Below are positions 1-13,100 of a stretch of 64,000 nucleotides of DNA, one piece after another (the stretch's first letter is position 1; each line of letters begins with the position of its first letter). Source of the DNA: Escallonia rubra (taxonomy: Eukaryota > Streptophyta > Magnoliopsida > Escalloniales > Escalloniaceae); NCBI GenBank assembly GCA_033065855.1, contig JAVXUO010000058.1, positions 28,503 through 92,502 of the forward strand, in the 5' to 3' direction. Position numbers and translations under genes: made by a program. The notes below the pieces were generated by a model, which saw only the letters and a program-made list of their open reading frames with translations, was not told where the DNA came from and made no database searches.

Positions 1-176
1 TGTTTCTGGCGTCTTGACAGTGATGACTTTAGGGATGTAAGTACAATTGATTACACATTTTTTGCGTGGCTTGCTGGAAGAGCCTTCTTCATATGATAAT
101 TTGTGCACAGGTTCTATGCGGCAGTTGCCAGGACTGCTTTTAAGGGTGATGGTCAACAAAGCTTGCACCATTTTTG
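1..176 (+). CDS. SOS1: SOS1 exons encoding a late antiporter membrane segment
   Basis: Two short exons, 1-36 and 111-176. The first reads VSGVLTVMTLG and ends in two bases of a Met codon, followed by donor gtaagt. The second completes that Met and reads FYAAVARTAFKGDGQQSLHHF, then ends in TG of a Trp codon with donor gtactt. The window opens inside the first exon, at the last base of a codon. The intron between them is only 74 nt, unlike the kilobase introns that follow. Confidence 0.93.
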
Positions 177-3100
177 GTACTTTTTGCACCTTTATCCCAG
201 CATATATATGAGCAGCATGAGCAAAACAGTTTAGTTTACTTCCCAGCTAACCTCAAGTGTTTCCTTTAGAGTCGAGTCATCTTAACCGCTACAAAACAAC
301 CCTGCATTACCGGCAAGAAAGCTCAAGAAAGAAATTGATAGCTACCTTACTTGCCTGACAGCAGGCCACTGCCAAAATATTTGCTTTACCTCAATAGCAC
401 TGGAGTTCATCGTAGCTTATATTACATGCTAGAAAAGATATCAGTAGTCTCATCAAGTGACGTCACAGACTGGATCCTCTTACACTTAAAATTACTCTCA
501 TTAGAGTTATAATCAAAATATGCAGCCAAAGCTGTATGATAAGCTAGAATATCTGCATGATAGTGAACTTATTATTGGATGGCCTAGAGACAAGGAACAT
601 GACTCCTTGTTTAATCATCAACTACTCAAAAAGCTTAATCTGGCTGAGGATAAATTTGACAATCCATATCAAGTATCATACAAGCACATACACTAACATG
701 TGAACCCTAATCAAGCGCGAACATAGAAGCAAGTGTATCAAGTGCAAACTGAGGAATCAAATAGAGATCCTTATGCTCATACTTCTGCTTGAATGGATGA
801 GGTTTTGAACTGATGCCTAAATCATCCTTTTTCATTAAGGAGATGAAGTACGTATTCCCCTGTGAGATAAACTCTCAAATCATATTTTGCAACTTCGGAT
901 CTGACATAGTTCTTCACCACGCCTTACACCTCTATGTCAAACACCACGCACTTGTACAACTGGAATCATGATCGTTGCATTGCTCCAGTTAATGTATATA
1001 TTGCTGTCTGCATCCTGTATTAATCGCACTTTGAGATGGTCCTAAAAAGAAAACTATCCAACTAATGCTTCAGTCTATAAACACCTTTCTTCATATTACT
1101 AACCTTTGCTTTTGTGGAATTCCGAATGTGGTTAGAGGCTTGGAGAAATATCCATCTATAGTTCCTCCTGCAGATTGCTATTAAGACTTCAATGGACGCC
1201 ACCCTAGAATTGTAGCCCAAGCGCGTGGATATTCTTAGGGTCTGTTTGAAACCGTTGCGGTTTTTGGTTTTTAGTTTTCAGAAAATTGAAAACTAAACCC
1301 TCTTTTGGTTTTCATTTTTCACAAAAAAAGGTAGGTGTTTGGTCGGGAATTTTTTACTTTAGTTTACTCTTTTATTATTTCCTTTTCTTATTGTTCCCTT
1401 CTCATATTTCTTTTTCTACTTCAACTGAACACCTCCCGACCACCACCACTATCACCACCACCATCAAACTTACAACACCACCACCATCAATTCCTGCCCG
1501 CTGCCAACACCATGAACTCATCCACCGCCCTTCTTCATCGACCCTCGATGACTACCTGGCCCCCGCTGTTAGTGACACCCATCTTCCTCCTTCCCCTTAA
1601 ATCTTCCACCTTGTTGGTCACCCCAGCAGAAACCATCATCAATTCTGTTGATCAGAGAACCCAACAGGTCATGGCCAACCTTAACAGACTTGACAAAAGG
1701 GACTTAAAATACACCATTATCTACAAAGTTCATTATGTTCAGGGTCAGAGGTGATAGATAAACAATTTGCCACTTTTCCTTGCACCATCCAACGAACATC
1801 CTTAAGAACCACCTCTGGAGGTCTCCTTTGCTGCCTAAAGCACCTAGCATTTCTCTCCATCCATACGGAGTAGACGATGGTAGATAAAACCAGCATTCAA
1901 AGGCATTGCTTGAAGTGTTTACCCTTGTAATGCACCATACCAAAATTCAACTCAGTACACTAGTCCATAGCAGGTCGTTACTCCAGCGTTTTATGTCTAA
2001 CTATTAACCAAATGCGTTGAGCTAACCGACATTGAAAAAATAAATGGCCATGGTTTCCCCAGGGAGATCACAAGTTTCACAATTATCATTCTGGACAATC
2101 CTTGTGCGAAACAATTTATCCTTGGTTTTTACTCTACCCTGCAAACTAGCTAGAGAATAACGAGCATTTAGGAATATCTTTATGGATCCATACCAGTTTG
2201 GCCCAGTTAACTTTAAGGTAATGATTCCTGAGCTCCTCATAGGCTGAGTGCACATTGAAACACCATTCCCAGCAGGTGGCCAAGTAAGGAAATCTTCACG
2301 GCTTGGGTCTGTAGCTACTTCATGAAGATGTTCATTGATTGTTATCAACTAAGAAGAGACAGGGTGATAAGGTAACCAAGAAGTCCCCTGAATGCGAGAG
2401 GCAATGCGTGGGGGTTACAAGCTGTGTCATATGTCACCCTTTCTCCATAGTTATCATGGATATGCTCATTGATTGTTATCTACTAAGAAGAGATAGGGTG
2501 AAAAGGTAACCAAGAAGTCACCTGAATGCGAGAAGCAAGGCATGGGGGTTACAAGCTGAGTCATAAATCACCCTTTCTCCAAAATACATTCTTAAGAGGT
2601 CCAAGGGGATGCCACGGGTCACTCCATAGCCAAACCCTGGATCTGGTACCAGTTTTCCACCTCATATACCTTTGACCAAGCTTCTCATTGCAGCAATTTC
2701 CATATTGTCCAGGAAGTATTTGTTGGGACCGCCGCTTCCTAGATATTCTTCTCTTTAAGAATATAGGTGTGACACCATTGAATCCACAAAATGTCTTCTT
2801 TGTGAGCCAAGTCCATAGATGTCTTAACATTAGGGTTTTAAATCAAGTACTGAGCTCTTTAACATCAAGTCCTCCCTCTCGTTTACGAGTACAAACATCA
2901 GTCCAAGATACTTGAGCATTAGTATACTTCATGTCAGAGCAACTCCGAAGATAGGCACTAAGAATCTGGTCTACTTCTATAATCACTCTCGTAGGTAAGA
3001 TAAACATACTACAGTACACCTTCATGGTTTGAATCAAGCTTACGCTGAACTTCTACCAACCCCTACTCTCCTAACTTTAGATTTTCCATGCTTTCCGTTG

Positions 3101-6100
3101 GTCAACAACCAAAAAAAGTGCTCTATTGTTATTTTTCTTTTAATCTCTCTCTTCTTTTTCGGGGGAGCAGAGCAGTACAACATCCACCCGAATCTGATGA
3201 ATATCCTTCGCCCATTATCTCCACGTCTTCCTATTTATAAGCTGCAGCTTACTTCGACGTTTCCAATTTCCAGTAGATTATCCGGAGCTTTCCTAACCAC
3301 TATAGTTTTGTTTTTTTATCTTCTTTGTCTGCAAATAGGTAGATTTCCTTCACCTATAATAATTTCTACCTATTCTTCTTTTATTCATCAAAGCTCATCC
3401 CAATCACACAGCAATAGTGAGTTGCAATCTACCTGCATAGCTTAAGCATTTGGCAATCCAGCTTTTGACCTTGGCAAGATGTCTCTCCATAGTCCTGTTA
3501 CAATCCTCGTGCTTTGATCTTGTAGTCAGAATTACTCCCAAGTATCTTACTGGCTGAGTACTATCACTTATACCCAGGATTTCATGCAGCTCCTTTAGTG
3601 TACCATTTACCCCAGCAAAATACACAGCTTTTAGCAAATGAGAGTTCCCCAAATTCATGCAAGGCTTCTTTGATTAGGCAAAGAGAAGCAGGATTAGCTC
3701 CGGCCATGACAAAAAGATCATTGGCAAAGCATAAATGGTTGAGGTTCATATCCTTACACTTTGGCTGAAAAAGAGAACCAGGATCACTAGTTTTATAATC
3801 CAATAAACAGGAAATTTTTTTCCATAGCCAAGATTAACAAGGGGAAAAGTCTACTTGTCTCGGTCCTCGAGAACCATGATAGTAGCCATTGGCAACTCCA
3901 ATTCATTGATTGAGAATGAAAGAGTTCACCGATCAACTGATTGGATCACTCGAGCAGGGGAACCCCAAAGCTTTCAAAACTGCACGCATGAATCTCCAGC
4001 TCACAGAATTATAGGCCCTCATAAGGTCTATTTTAACCGCACACATTGCCGCAACATCATCCTTATAATAAATCCTGACCAACTCTTGCCTCAGGAGAAT
4101 GTTATTAGTATATTCCTATTAGAGATAAAGGCAGATTGCCTTTTCCCTACCAAAGTCTCAAGGCAAGCTTTGATTCTTCCAACAATAATTTTTTGTAATG
4201 TATTTGTAAATTAATTTACGACAAGCAATGGGTGGAAATTCCTTCATACTGTTGGGACCATCCACCTTGGGTATCAGGGTAAGAATGGTATTATTTCATA
4301 CCTTGAACATTCTACCACTGGTGTGAAAAAGGGTTTGATAACAGCAAATATTTCACCTTTAATTAGCTCCAAATTTGCATGAGAGAAGCTAGCAGGAAAA
4401 CCATCATGTCTAGGAGCTTTGGAGGCCTTGATGGAAAACATAGCCTTCTCAATTTCAATATCAGAAACAGGAAAAGCAATAGCTTGTTGCTTAACCTCAA
4501 TGAGTCTGCTATGCAATATAGCAGTAAGTTTGGCTTGATAATTAGGAGGGACATTAGGAGTTCCAAGAAGTTCAGAGAAACAGTGAATGGCCTCGTTATG
4601 CACAGCAACCTGTCCTTATACCCTACTAACATCGGTCTTGTTAATGCTAAAAATTTTATTCTTACCAGCATGCCCATTAACATTCTTATAGAAGCAAGAA
4701 GGTTTAGATCAGGTTAGTTGTACATAGATGTGGAAGTGGGCCCGTGGTGGTGGTGATGGATGATAACAGTGGTGAATATGATGGTGATTGTGGACTATCT
4801 GATGGTTGCCATGATTGCGATGCTGGTGATAACATGTCTGGTGGTGGTGTGTTTGTGTCTGTTGGAAGGGGGGTGGGGTTGGAGGTGAATGGTGGTAGTG
4901 GTGGAAATGACCACCCGAGGAGTGGGTTTTGTTAAAATGTAGGTCATATATCGCTTATGATAACGTTTGAAGAGTGGATCTCAAAACAAAAACTAAATTG
5001 AAAACCCAAAATTCCAAATTGGAGCTTTAAAAGCATAAATTGACCATTAGTTTAAAAAGCTGAAGGAAAAAAAAAAATAAACTTACCAAACATCAAAAGT
5101 TTTCAGTTTCCAAAGCTACACAAAAAACTGAAAACAAAAGCTTTGTCAAACGCCACCTTATTCTTTTTCATTCAAGGGCAAATGTTGCCTGATAATCAAT
5201 GTCATAAATAGCAGTCAATTTGTAATTGCTAGGCTTGCGTTATATAAACTATTCTGTCTGCCTTATGTTTTGGGAAGTGATATTTGAGCTTCACTTTTAG
5301 CATCTAAGCTTTCCACGTGTCGCTAAAATGATGATATAGTGACAGCTAAAGAGATCTTTAGCGGCGAAAGTCGAGCTCAAGCGACTAAGTGGAGATCAAG
5401 TATCAATTCCCTGGTTTTTTTTTTAATTTGTAGAACACTTTGTTTAAACCCACTTATTCCTGTCGAATCATGAGGTACCAACTCGCGAAGCTATCGTTTT
5501 CCTTGAATCTTCCTTATTAGAGTTTCTTTGCGATTAGATTCTGCTTCAGCTTTGTTCAAATGCTGACAATTTCGTGCAAGAGATAAGGAGTAGGATAGAA
5601 AGATAGGATGGAGACAAGGATTCATACGTGACAGAAATTCTAACGAAATTGTGAGCTAAGGATCACTAATGACTAGTTTGTCAATAACAAAACTCACCTG
5701 CTTCTCCAAAATTGAGTTGTCCCCCTTTCCGTCACTTAAAGACACTTACTGGCAGTGAAAACCTGGAATCAGAGCAAGGATATACCAGCTCTTCCTCTGT
5801 ATCGATCTTGCCCTGGAGAGAGAGTTGAATAGGCTCCAAATTACATGCATGCTAAGATTGCTTAGACCGTGGATCATAGCTCTTATGGCCTTCTTGAGTG
5901 GCAGAGTAAGCTTCTGGGTAAAAATTTTCTTTCAACTTCTTGCAATAACGAACAAAAACCCGCAACCTCTCACTTCCTATGGAAAAGAAGTAGTAAAAGC
6001 CAACGTAGACAAGAAATGAAACTAAGGACTATTCTAAGGTTCTACCATGACATTTTGTAATTTTTTTTCCATCACACGCTTGTAGCTTAAAATCTGTTTA

Positions 6101-9100
6101 AAGCTTTTATAGAACGATAATGGGGCAGGAAATGAGATGGTACACAAACGGAGAGAGCATAAGTAGTGTATTAGAAGTTTTTGCTCTATTTTAATTTTTT
6201 AAGAGTAGTTCTCTCCAATGTTTCTGAAGTATGATCGCCTTCACCTGGGTGGCCCTATTCTTATTAAACTAAATCTGTTTTGCGATCCAATTCTTGTATG
6301 CTTAAAGTTGAGGTTGGCCAGTAGAATAAGTTAAGAACAAACACGATAAATAAGTTTATGTAGTGGTGATCCTTCTCAGAGAACCCTGATAATTAGTGTC
6401 TGCAAAGGTCAAAGATAATCTAAGAGACTCATAAATTGTTTAGTCCAGTTTTACTCTAATTTAATAACTAGTGTGAATGTAGCTTATATCAGCAGTATTG
6501 GCTGGATACTAAAGATTCTCTATCTCCATTTCCAGGGAAATGGTTGCTTATATTGCCAACACACTAATTTTCATCCTAAGGTAATATTTACTTTAGTTGC
6601 TTGCATGTTAAAACATTTTGTATACAAAAATCATTTTATTGGCTACTGCCTCTTCTCCTTGTGTCCCTAATTCCTCCTTCTCGTGGCTCAATTAGCATAT
6701 AATTTGTTTTCTTATCTGTTACTGCAATAATACTTCCCAATTTTGGGAAGGTCCTGGAGGAAGCAAGTAAAAATAGAGAACACAACAATGTGAACAGAAT
6801 TCGGAACAGGTTTTGTGTTTTGAAGGCCTACGCATAGCTTTCTATTCTTAATCACATAGAAAAGGCTGTAGGTCCAGACATTAATCCTACCGGGGTACAT
6901 GCTTGGATGATGTGTGTGTAGATTGGTTGACTAGATTGTGTAACAATGTTCTAAGTGCTAAGAAGATGCCTTATGTGAAGGGAAAACTTATTGATACCTA
7001 GAAGAGATATTTAATGTTGCTCCAAATACGGGGGGATTTAAATATTAGTTAAAGGTAAGTGAGAATGAATTTGGGTTCATGCCCGAACGATCCAATTTAG
7101 AAGCTTTATTACCGACCAGGCAATAAGTGGAGAATTTGGAGAAAAAAAGAAATGATCTTTATATTGTCTTTAATTCAATTTCAAGAAGTATATGTGTGGG
7201 TTTTAGGAAGAAAGGAATGCTTTCTAAGCATGTTGACATGATAAAGTATTTCTGTCTGATGGAGCATCACTAGTGTTAACTAGTGGGCTTTTGTCTATTT
7301 TCTTTAGCTTTGGAAAGGCTTTGTTAGAGTATCTATTTTATTTGCTGATAGTAGTGTGTTAATTGGTGACACTACATGAAAGGTTGGAGTTTTATAGATT
7401 GACATGTGGATTGTAAGATTAATAAGGCTTGGAGTTTTCTTGTTTGCCGACTATGCATTGGTCTTGTGTGGGTGGAGTAGTGATATTTGGGGGAAAACTT
7501 ACTATGGTTACATCAGCAAATAACGTTTGCCCTTTGCCTTTTGCAGTGGAGTGGTTATTGCTGAAGACATTCTTGGAAGTGATAGTATTTTGAAAAACCA
7601 TGGTAGTCACTGACTTTGATTCTCTGTTTTTATTGGCGATCACATGCACGGCAAGCTATGCTTAGTGTTGCATATCTACTTTTAGTATTGAGATTCTAGG
7701 TGAATTTGGATTCGGATTCTGAAGGAAGACCTCGCTGCTTTAGTGGAAGCTTGGTTCAAGGATTTAGGTTTATGATATATTATCATCTTTGGGTCATAGT
7801 TACTTACAAAAGACAGGACAGGACACAACACAACAAAGCGTGCACACACACGCTCAGACAAAGAAAACACATAAAAAATGTCATAGACACGTTGAGGGAG
7901 GTATTAAGATGGACAAGAAGACAGCAGGAACATGTAGAAAGAAATAATTTTCTTAAAATTTTAGTTTGCATAACAAACATGAACTTGATATCATAAGATG
8001 CAATACATGTTGGTTATTTGAAACTGGTTACATATAAGTTGTTGTATGTGTTTTAATTCATAAAAACCTAACTCTAAAACGAATATTTTTTTTGTTGGGG
8101 GGTGGGATGGTTACTTGTCAGAACCAAGTTAAGCAAGAAAGAGGTTGATGTGTAAAAGCAAACTCTGAAACGAGATACAAATGCCCAGGAGACCTATTGT
8201 TAAATAGAGAACAAAAGATAAGAGAAACTGCACCAGTTCTCCCAAAAAAGTTATCTGCAAAATCCATGAAAAGAAGAACTGACCATGAAAATTAGGATAG
8301 TGAAGTGTCCACAGTAGTGAATGTCAAGAGGAATTGTCTGTCTACAGAGGTTTTCTGCCTTCGCAACTTATTATTACCCTCGCGACAATTTTTTGATCCG
8401 TCTATATTGGCTTTTCGGTCATTTGAATTCATTATTACTCTTGGGACAAATTTTTGAAATTTAAAATCTGTACATTGGTGAATAGAATTTACTCAACGAG
8501 ATGGAATTACATGGTACTGAAAAATTATGTGCTCAGTAAATATGGGAATCTTGACATAGTCGTGCATTATCTTTGTTGTATGCTATCAGGTGCTGCTAAA
8601 GGTGCTTAGTATATAGTGTGGTAAGACAATTAATTTTTTTTTTACAAGTATGCAAACTACCAAGTGCAATATTTGGAGTAATTTTGTATAGATTTTCCTT
8701 CCAGATGGTCATGTTGTAATGTTCACAATATTTTTTCCCATATGAATTTTGGCTATATTTGTCCTCACTTTTTTGCAAAAATGACGTGCTCTCTCTTTTC
8801 AAACAAGAGCGCAAAATGCTCATAGCTGTTAAGCATGAGAATATTGTTCAGCTCTTTATCTGACAACTTAAGGTTCAGAGTAGATGGTAACTTACAGGGG
8901 CGGAGCTACACTGTGACGAGGGGGGGCTAATGTACCCCCTCAACTTTTGAGAAAAAAAATTTGTTTCAAAAATCACAGGGTCTATTGCTCTCTCTCTCTG
9001 TCCTCTGTGCGACAGCTCACAACCACTGACCCTCACAGTCAGCCATGGTCACGGGCTCACCAATTCAGGCCATTCGGCCACTCCGGCAAGGAAATCGCAG

Positions 9101-10103
9101 ACGGACGATGGCAGAGCAGACACGGACCACGGCACCACCCCTCAACGCCAACGATCTAATTGAGCTTAATTTTCTCTCTCTATCTCTCTCTCTCTGGATT
9201 GTGGTAGCAGCAGCCATGAGTCCCACGACCACGAAGGCATGGCGCACGAAGGATCTGGGGTTCCGAGTTCTGGCGAACCCCATCGGCGGGAGGCGACGAG
9301 TCTTTACTCTTTAGGGACCTCCCCCTTCCGGCCTTCCCCAACCCGTCAGGCCCCCTTCGGCGTCAGCCCCCAGCTCCTTACCAAAGTCTCCGTTCCCGTT
9401 TCCGCTCATATGAATTCATCTCTCTCGGATCTGCTTGATCGGACTCGGCATTCAAGCTCAGCTTGAACATCCTTCAGGATCAAGCTCATTCACGTATATC
9501 AGTATATTGTGATTCTTGATGTTGTGAAGAAATTTCTTCTTCTTTTTTTTCCATTGTGCTTTATATATTTCGAGTCTTTACTTGTTGTAAACAATCTGGA
9601 TTATGAGGAAAATGAGGCCAATTTGGTTGTTTGCTGATAAACTAAAATTCTTGAAGGGGTGTTTGGTTTCTTGGAAAAATTTCACGGGAAGGAATTGGAA
9701 TTTTGGGATTGGGTTTTGTTTAGTTCTTTGATTTGTAAACTTGGTGGTGTGATTTTTATTTTTTCGGATCAATTGATTTTTGGGCGTTGTGAGGGTTATT
9801 GTTCTTCTCAAGTTTCTATTGAAAGACATTGATTTTTATTGGAACTGCTTATTTGCTTATGTGTGCTAATATCTTGAGGAAACAGGCGAGAAAAAATATT
9901 TGATTTTGTGAAATTAGCTGAATACTTGTCAGACATTGATGACGATTGTACATTTGTACTTGTTATTATGTTTGAACCAAATTAAGAGGGACACGATAGA
10001 GACGACGTGAGAGGGAGATGGCAGAGTCCGACATCTCTTGTGTATCTGGTCTGGGTGTGGCGGGTATGGAGCTTGGATCTTGAGATGGGCAACGCGAGGG
10101 ATG

Positions 10104-10142
<39 letters not shown>

Positions 10143-13100
10143 TTTTTTGGTTGGAATTGCAGATATAGGGGGGAGAAATGGAAGAGAGAGATAATTTTCT
10201 AATGCGTTGAGGAGAGTTTAGAAAAATGGTGCACAATTGAATGGGTGTAACTTTTCTCTAACATAGCATCCAGAAAAGCTGAAAACACCTCAAGGTGTTT
10301 TCAGGTTTTTTGGCACTCTTTGAGTATGTGTATTCAAAACAATTGCAGAAAATAATAAAAAGTATTCTGAAAAAAGCATCTTTTTCACCATTATTGAAAA
10401 AATGGAAAACAAAATTCCTAAACATACAGGCCCTTGAGTTCTTAGTTTCTAATACTTGAGTTTCGAGGGGTTTAACAATAGCTAATAATTGTGGCTCGAG
10501 TTGTGTTAAACCGAAGGCTGTGGGTTTAATTGTGAGTAGCGTGAGTTTTTTCTGATACGAAGTTGAAGTCGTGCCAATTTTTAGGTGGATAGGATAAATG
10601 AAATGCATATAGTAACTTTACGTGTAGCTTGCTTAGCTACAAAATTAGCCACAAGTCTTTAATGGCTCTCACCTTTTATATGCTTTTTAAGTACACTTGA
10701 TTTTTGTGTATTATTTTACTTATAAAAATTAGTAAATTTGATATAATTTTTGCACCCCCTGAACAAAAATCCTGGCTCCACCACTGGTAACTTAACATGG
10801 TTATCAGACCTCTCTTTGCAAGGTCTTCGGTTCGACACTTCTCGCTCGCATTTGCTCCCCCTCTATTAGTTTGCAATTTGCACTCCACTTGTTTGGCTCT
10901 TGGTGGTGGTGCACATTGGTTTATCTTTCCACGTCTAAGTGGGGGCCTTGCACATGAGGGAAAGTTTTAAAGCATGATGAATTGCTGGGCCCACTCTACA
11001 ACTTAAGCTTATAGAACAAATTTTTACTTATCTACAGAAAACATCTTTCACTGATGTGCACTAAAGAATTTTAGTTTTCTAGGAAGCTTTCACGGTTGTA
11101 CTAAAAAAGGCTTCAACCTTTCAAGTTATTTAATGCTCACTTCATTTCTGGATCCTGCGTCTTTTCAACGATTGGACTTAAGTCCAATTCCACGTCATTA
11201 AAATGTTTGTATCTACTATAGTTTCATCACGATCAACAGCCATCCTCAACACTCCTTCTGATTTGAGTTATGTCATATGGCAGAAAATTCTTGGGGCTAC
11301 CTGCTTCTCCTGTACGTGTATGTGCAAGTCTCGCGGGTGATCGTGGTTGGTATATTATTTCCTTTTCTGCGATATTTTGGCTATGGCCTGGACTGGAAAG
11401 AAGCTGCTATTCTTGTTTGGTCTGGGTTGCGTGGAGCCGTTGCTCTGTCACTTTCATTGTCAGTTCAGGTAAGTTCTGTTCTATATTTTAGATACATACC
11501 AGTCTTGATTGCGGGCGTTGATCACGGGGATAAGGCATTGAAATTGCATCGTACTTAAAATAGATTGGAAGAGATTGCGACAGTGAGAAAATTGTGTCGT
11601 ATAAGTTAAATAAGATTTCGATAACACATAGAAACACGAAGATCTAAGAAATTAATGCCCTTTGTTTGTTCTCGTTTGGCCTTCTAATAAAATATACTAT
11701 AGAATGTAGAGAAGTGAAAACATAATGGGCGAAGAATTAATTACTGGTCATATAGCTATCTGCAAATATCGTGCCAGCCAAAAGGGTGTTTGGTATTGAT
11801 TTTGGAGTCGTCAAACATGTTTTAAATGGTTTAAAAGGGGATTGTTGGTGTTCTGCAAAAAAAGAAGCAGAGTGTTTAAAACACCTTGCAAAAGCAGAGA
11901 ACCAGAAACCATATGGTTTTAAACACTTGTGGAGAAATAGGTTTGACTAATAAAAGTACTAAGTTACCCTGACAATTTTTTCAAAAAGACATTGAATGAC
12001 TTACAAGACTAAACAGTATACACCCTTCTATTTTTGGCTCTTTACTCTTCCTTTGAAAGTTTATTCATCACTAACTTAAAGTTTGTCACTAATCATTCTT
12101 TTATTTCGACTGAAAATTCATCTAATATGGATTGGAACAAATTTATAGATCAACTCCATCCCCCCCCCTCTCTTCTCTCTCAAAACACAACAATTTACCC
12201 TAAGGAAAAGACATAGCTCCAAATCATCCCTAACCCAAGCAACAGATCTCAAAAAAGAAGTAAAGAAAAGGTTATTCCTTCTTGCGGTTGTGTTGGAGAA
12301 GAGATCGGATCGCAGGTGGGTTCAGGAATTGATGTGGGATTTTGCACAGCACTCTTCCGATGATGGTGAGTAGACCTGGCAAATGGGTAAACCCGCTGGG
12401 TACGGGTCAAATCCGTTTGGGTACGTAAAACGGGTACGGGCAAAAAATACCCGGAAATTTACAGGTAGCAAAATCATGCACCCGCACTCGGGCAGCCAAC
12501 TCCGGGTAAACCCGCAGGTAATCCGGTACAAACCTGTATTTTAAATCGTTAGTCTTTTTCAAGCCTGCTTCTATCAATTTCTCATCAATTAATTCAACTC
12601 TTCAATTTCTACTTCAATTCCTACTGTTGTGACACCAGATCCATACAAATAACCTTGAAAAAAAAAGAGATATATTATCTATTATTACAATAATGCGATT
12701 ACACAAAGACAATAAAGAACTCAAGAAAAATCAGATGAAGAGAGATCTCAGTGGGGATAAAGGAGGTCGGCACGTCGGTGGCTTGCGGTGGTGAAATTCG
12801 TGGCCCGCGGTGGTGGGTTTTTAGAACAGAGGTCAAAGGCTGAACAGACTGGTGACTGAGATAGAAAGAGAGGATTTTGATCGGCGTGGGAGCTGAGATG
12901 GACAGAGCTAGTGGCGGCTGAGGGGCTCCGCGAGAGAGAGAGAGAGAGGTCCTGTGGTGGGCGGCTGCCTGCTGACAAGGAATGGAGGAAGAGTTGTAGA
13001 ATGAAACCCTAATATTATCTAGTATATATAGTAAGTTACCGGGTACCCCGCACCCAACCCAACCCGGACGGGTTCTCTCAAAACGGTCCGGTCCGAGTAC

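Larger units (their letters stand above)
1237..5158. mobile_element. Probable hAT-like transposable element in SOS1 intron, containing LINE sequence
   Basis: The 5' end AGGGTCTGTTTGAA and the reverse complement of the 3' end, AGGTGGCGTTTGAC, agree at 10 of 14 positions. Identical TATTCTT heptamers flank the pair (1230-1236 and 5159-5165). Both ends have the TTTGG-rich, A/T-rich subterminal sequence common in plant non-autonomous elements, and CAC-rich (about 1437-1500) and GTG-rich (about 4744-4930) tracts face each other inside. Most of the interior is a degenerate LINE on the minus strand, so the element is either a composite or an older element later hit by the LINE. A 7-bp rather than 8-bp duplication and imperfect termini make the family call tentative. 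Confidence 0.5.

Noticed and set aside
4744-4935. Gly/Asp-rich 63-codon frame
   Set aside because: Arises from a GTG/GAT simple-repeat tract at the end of a transposable element.
9045-9314. Open frames in the GC-rich part of the hAT-like element
   Set aside because: Frames overlap on both strands and are open because of GC content and simple repeats; no conserved motif seen.
11270-11283. ATG at 11277 as a possible alternative SOS1 start
   Set aside because: The conserved exon begins after the AG at 11282-11283 and joins in phase to the exon ending at 7602; an in-frame stop lies at 11259.
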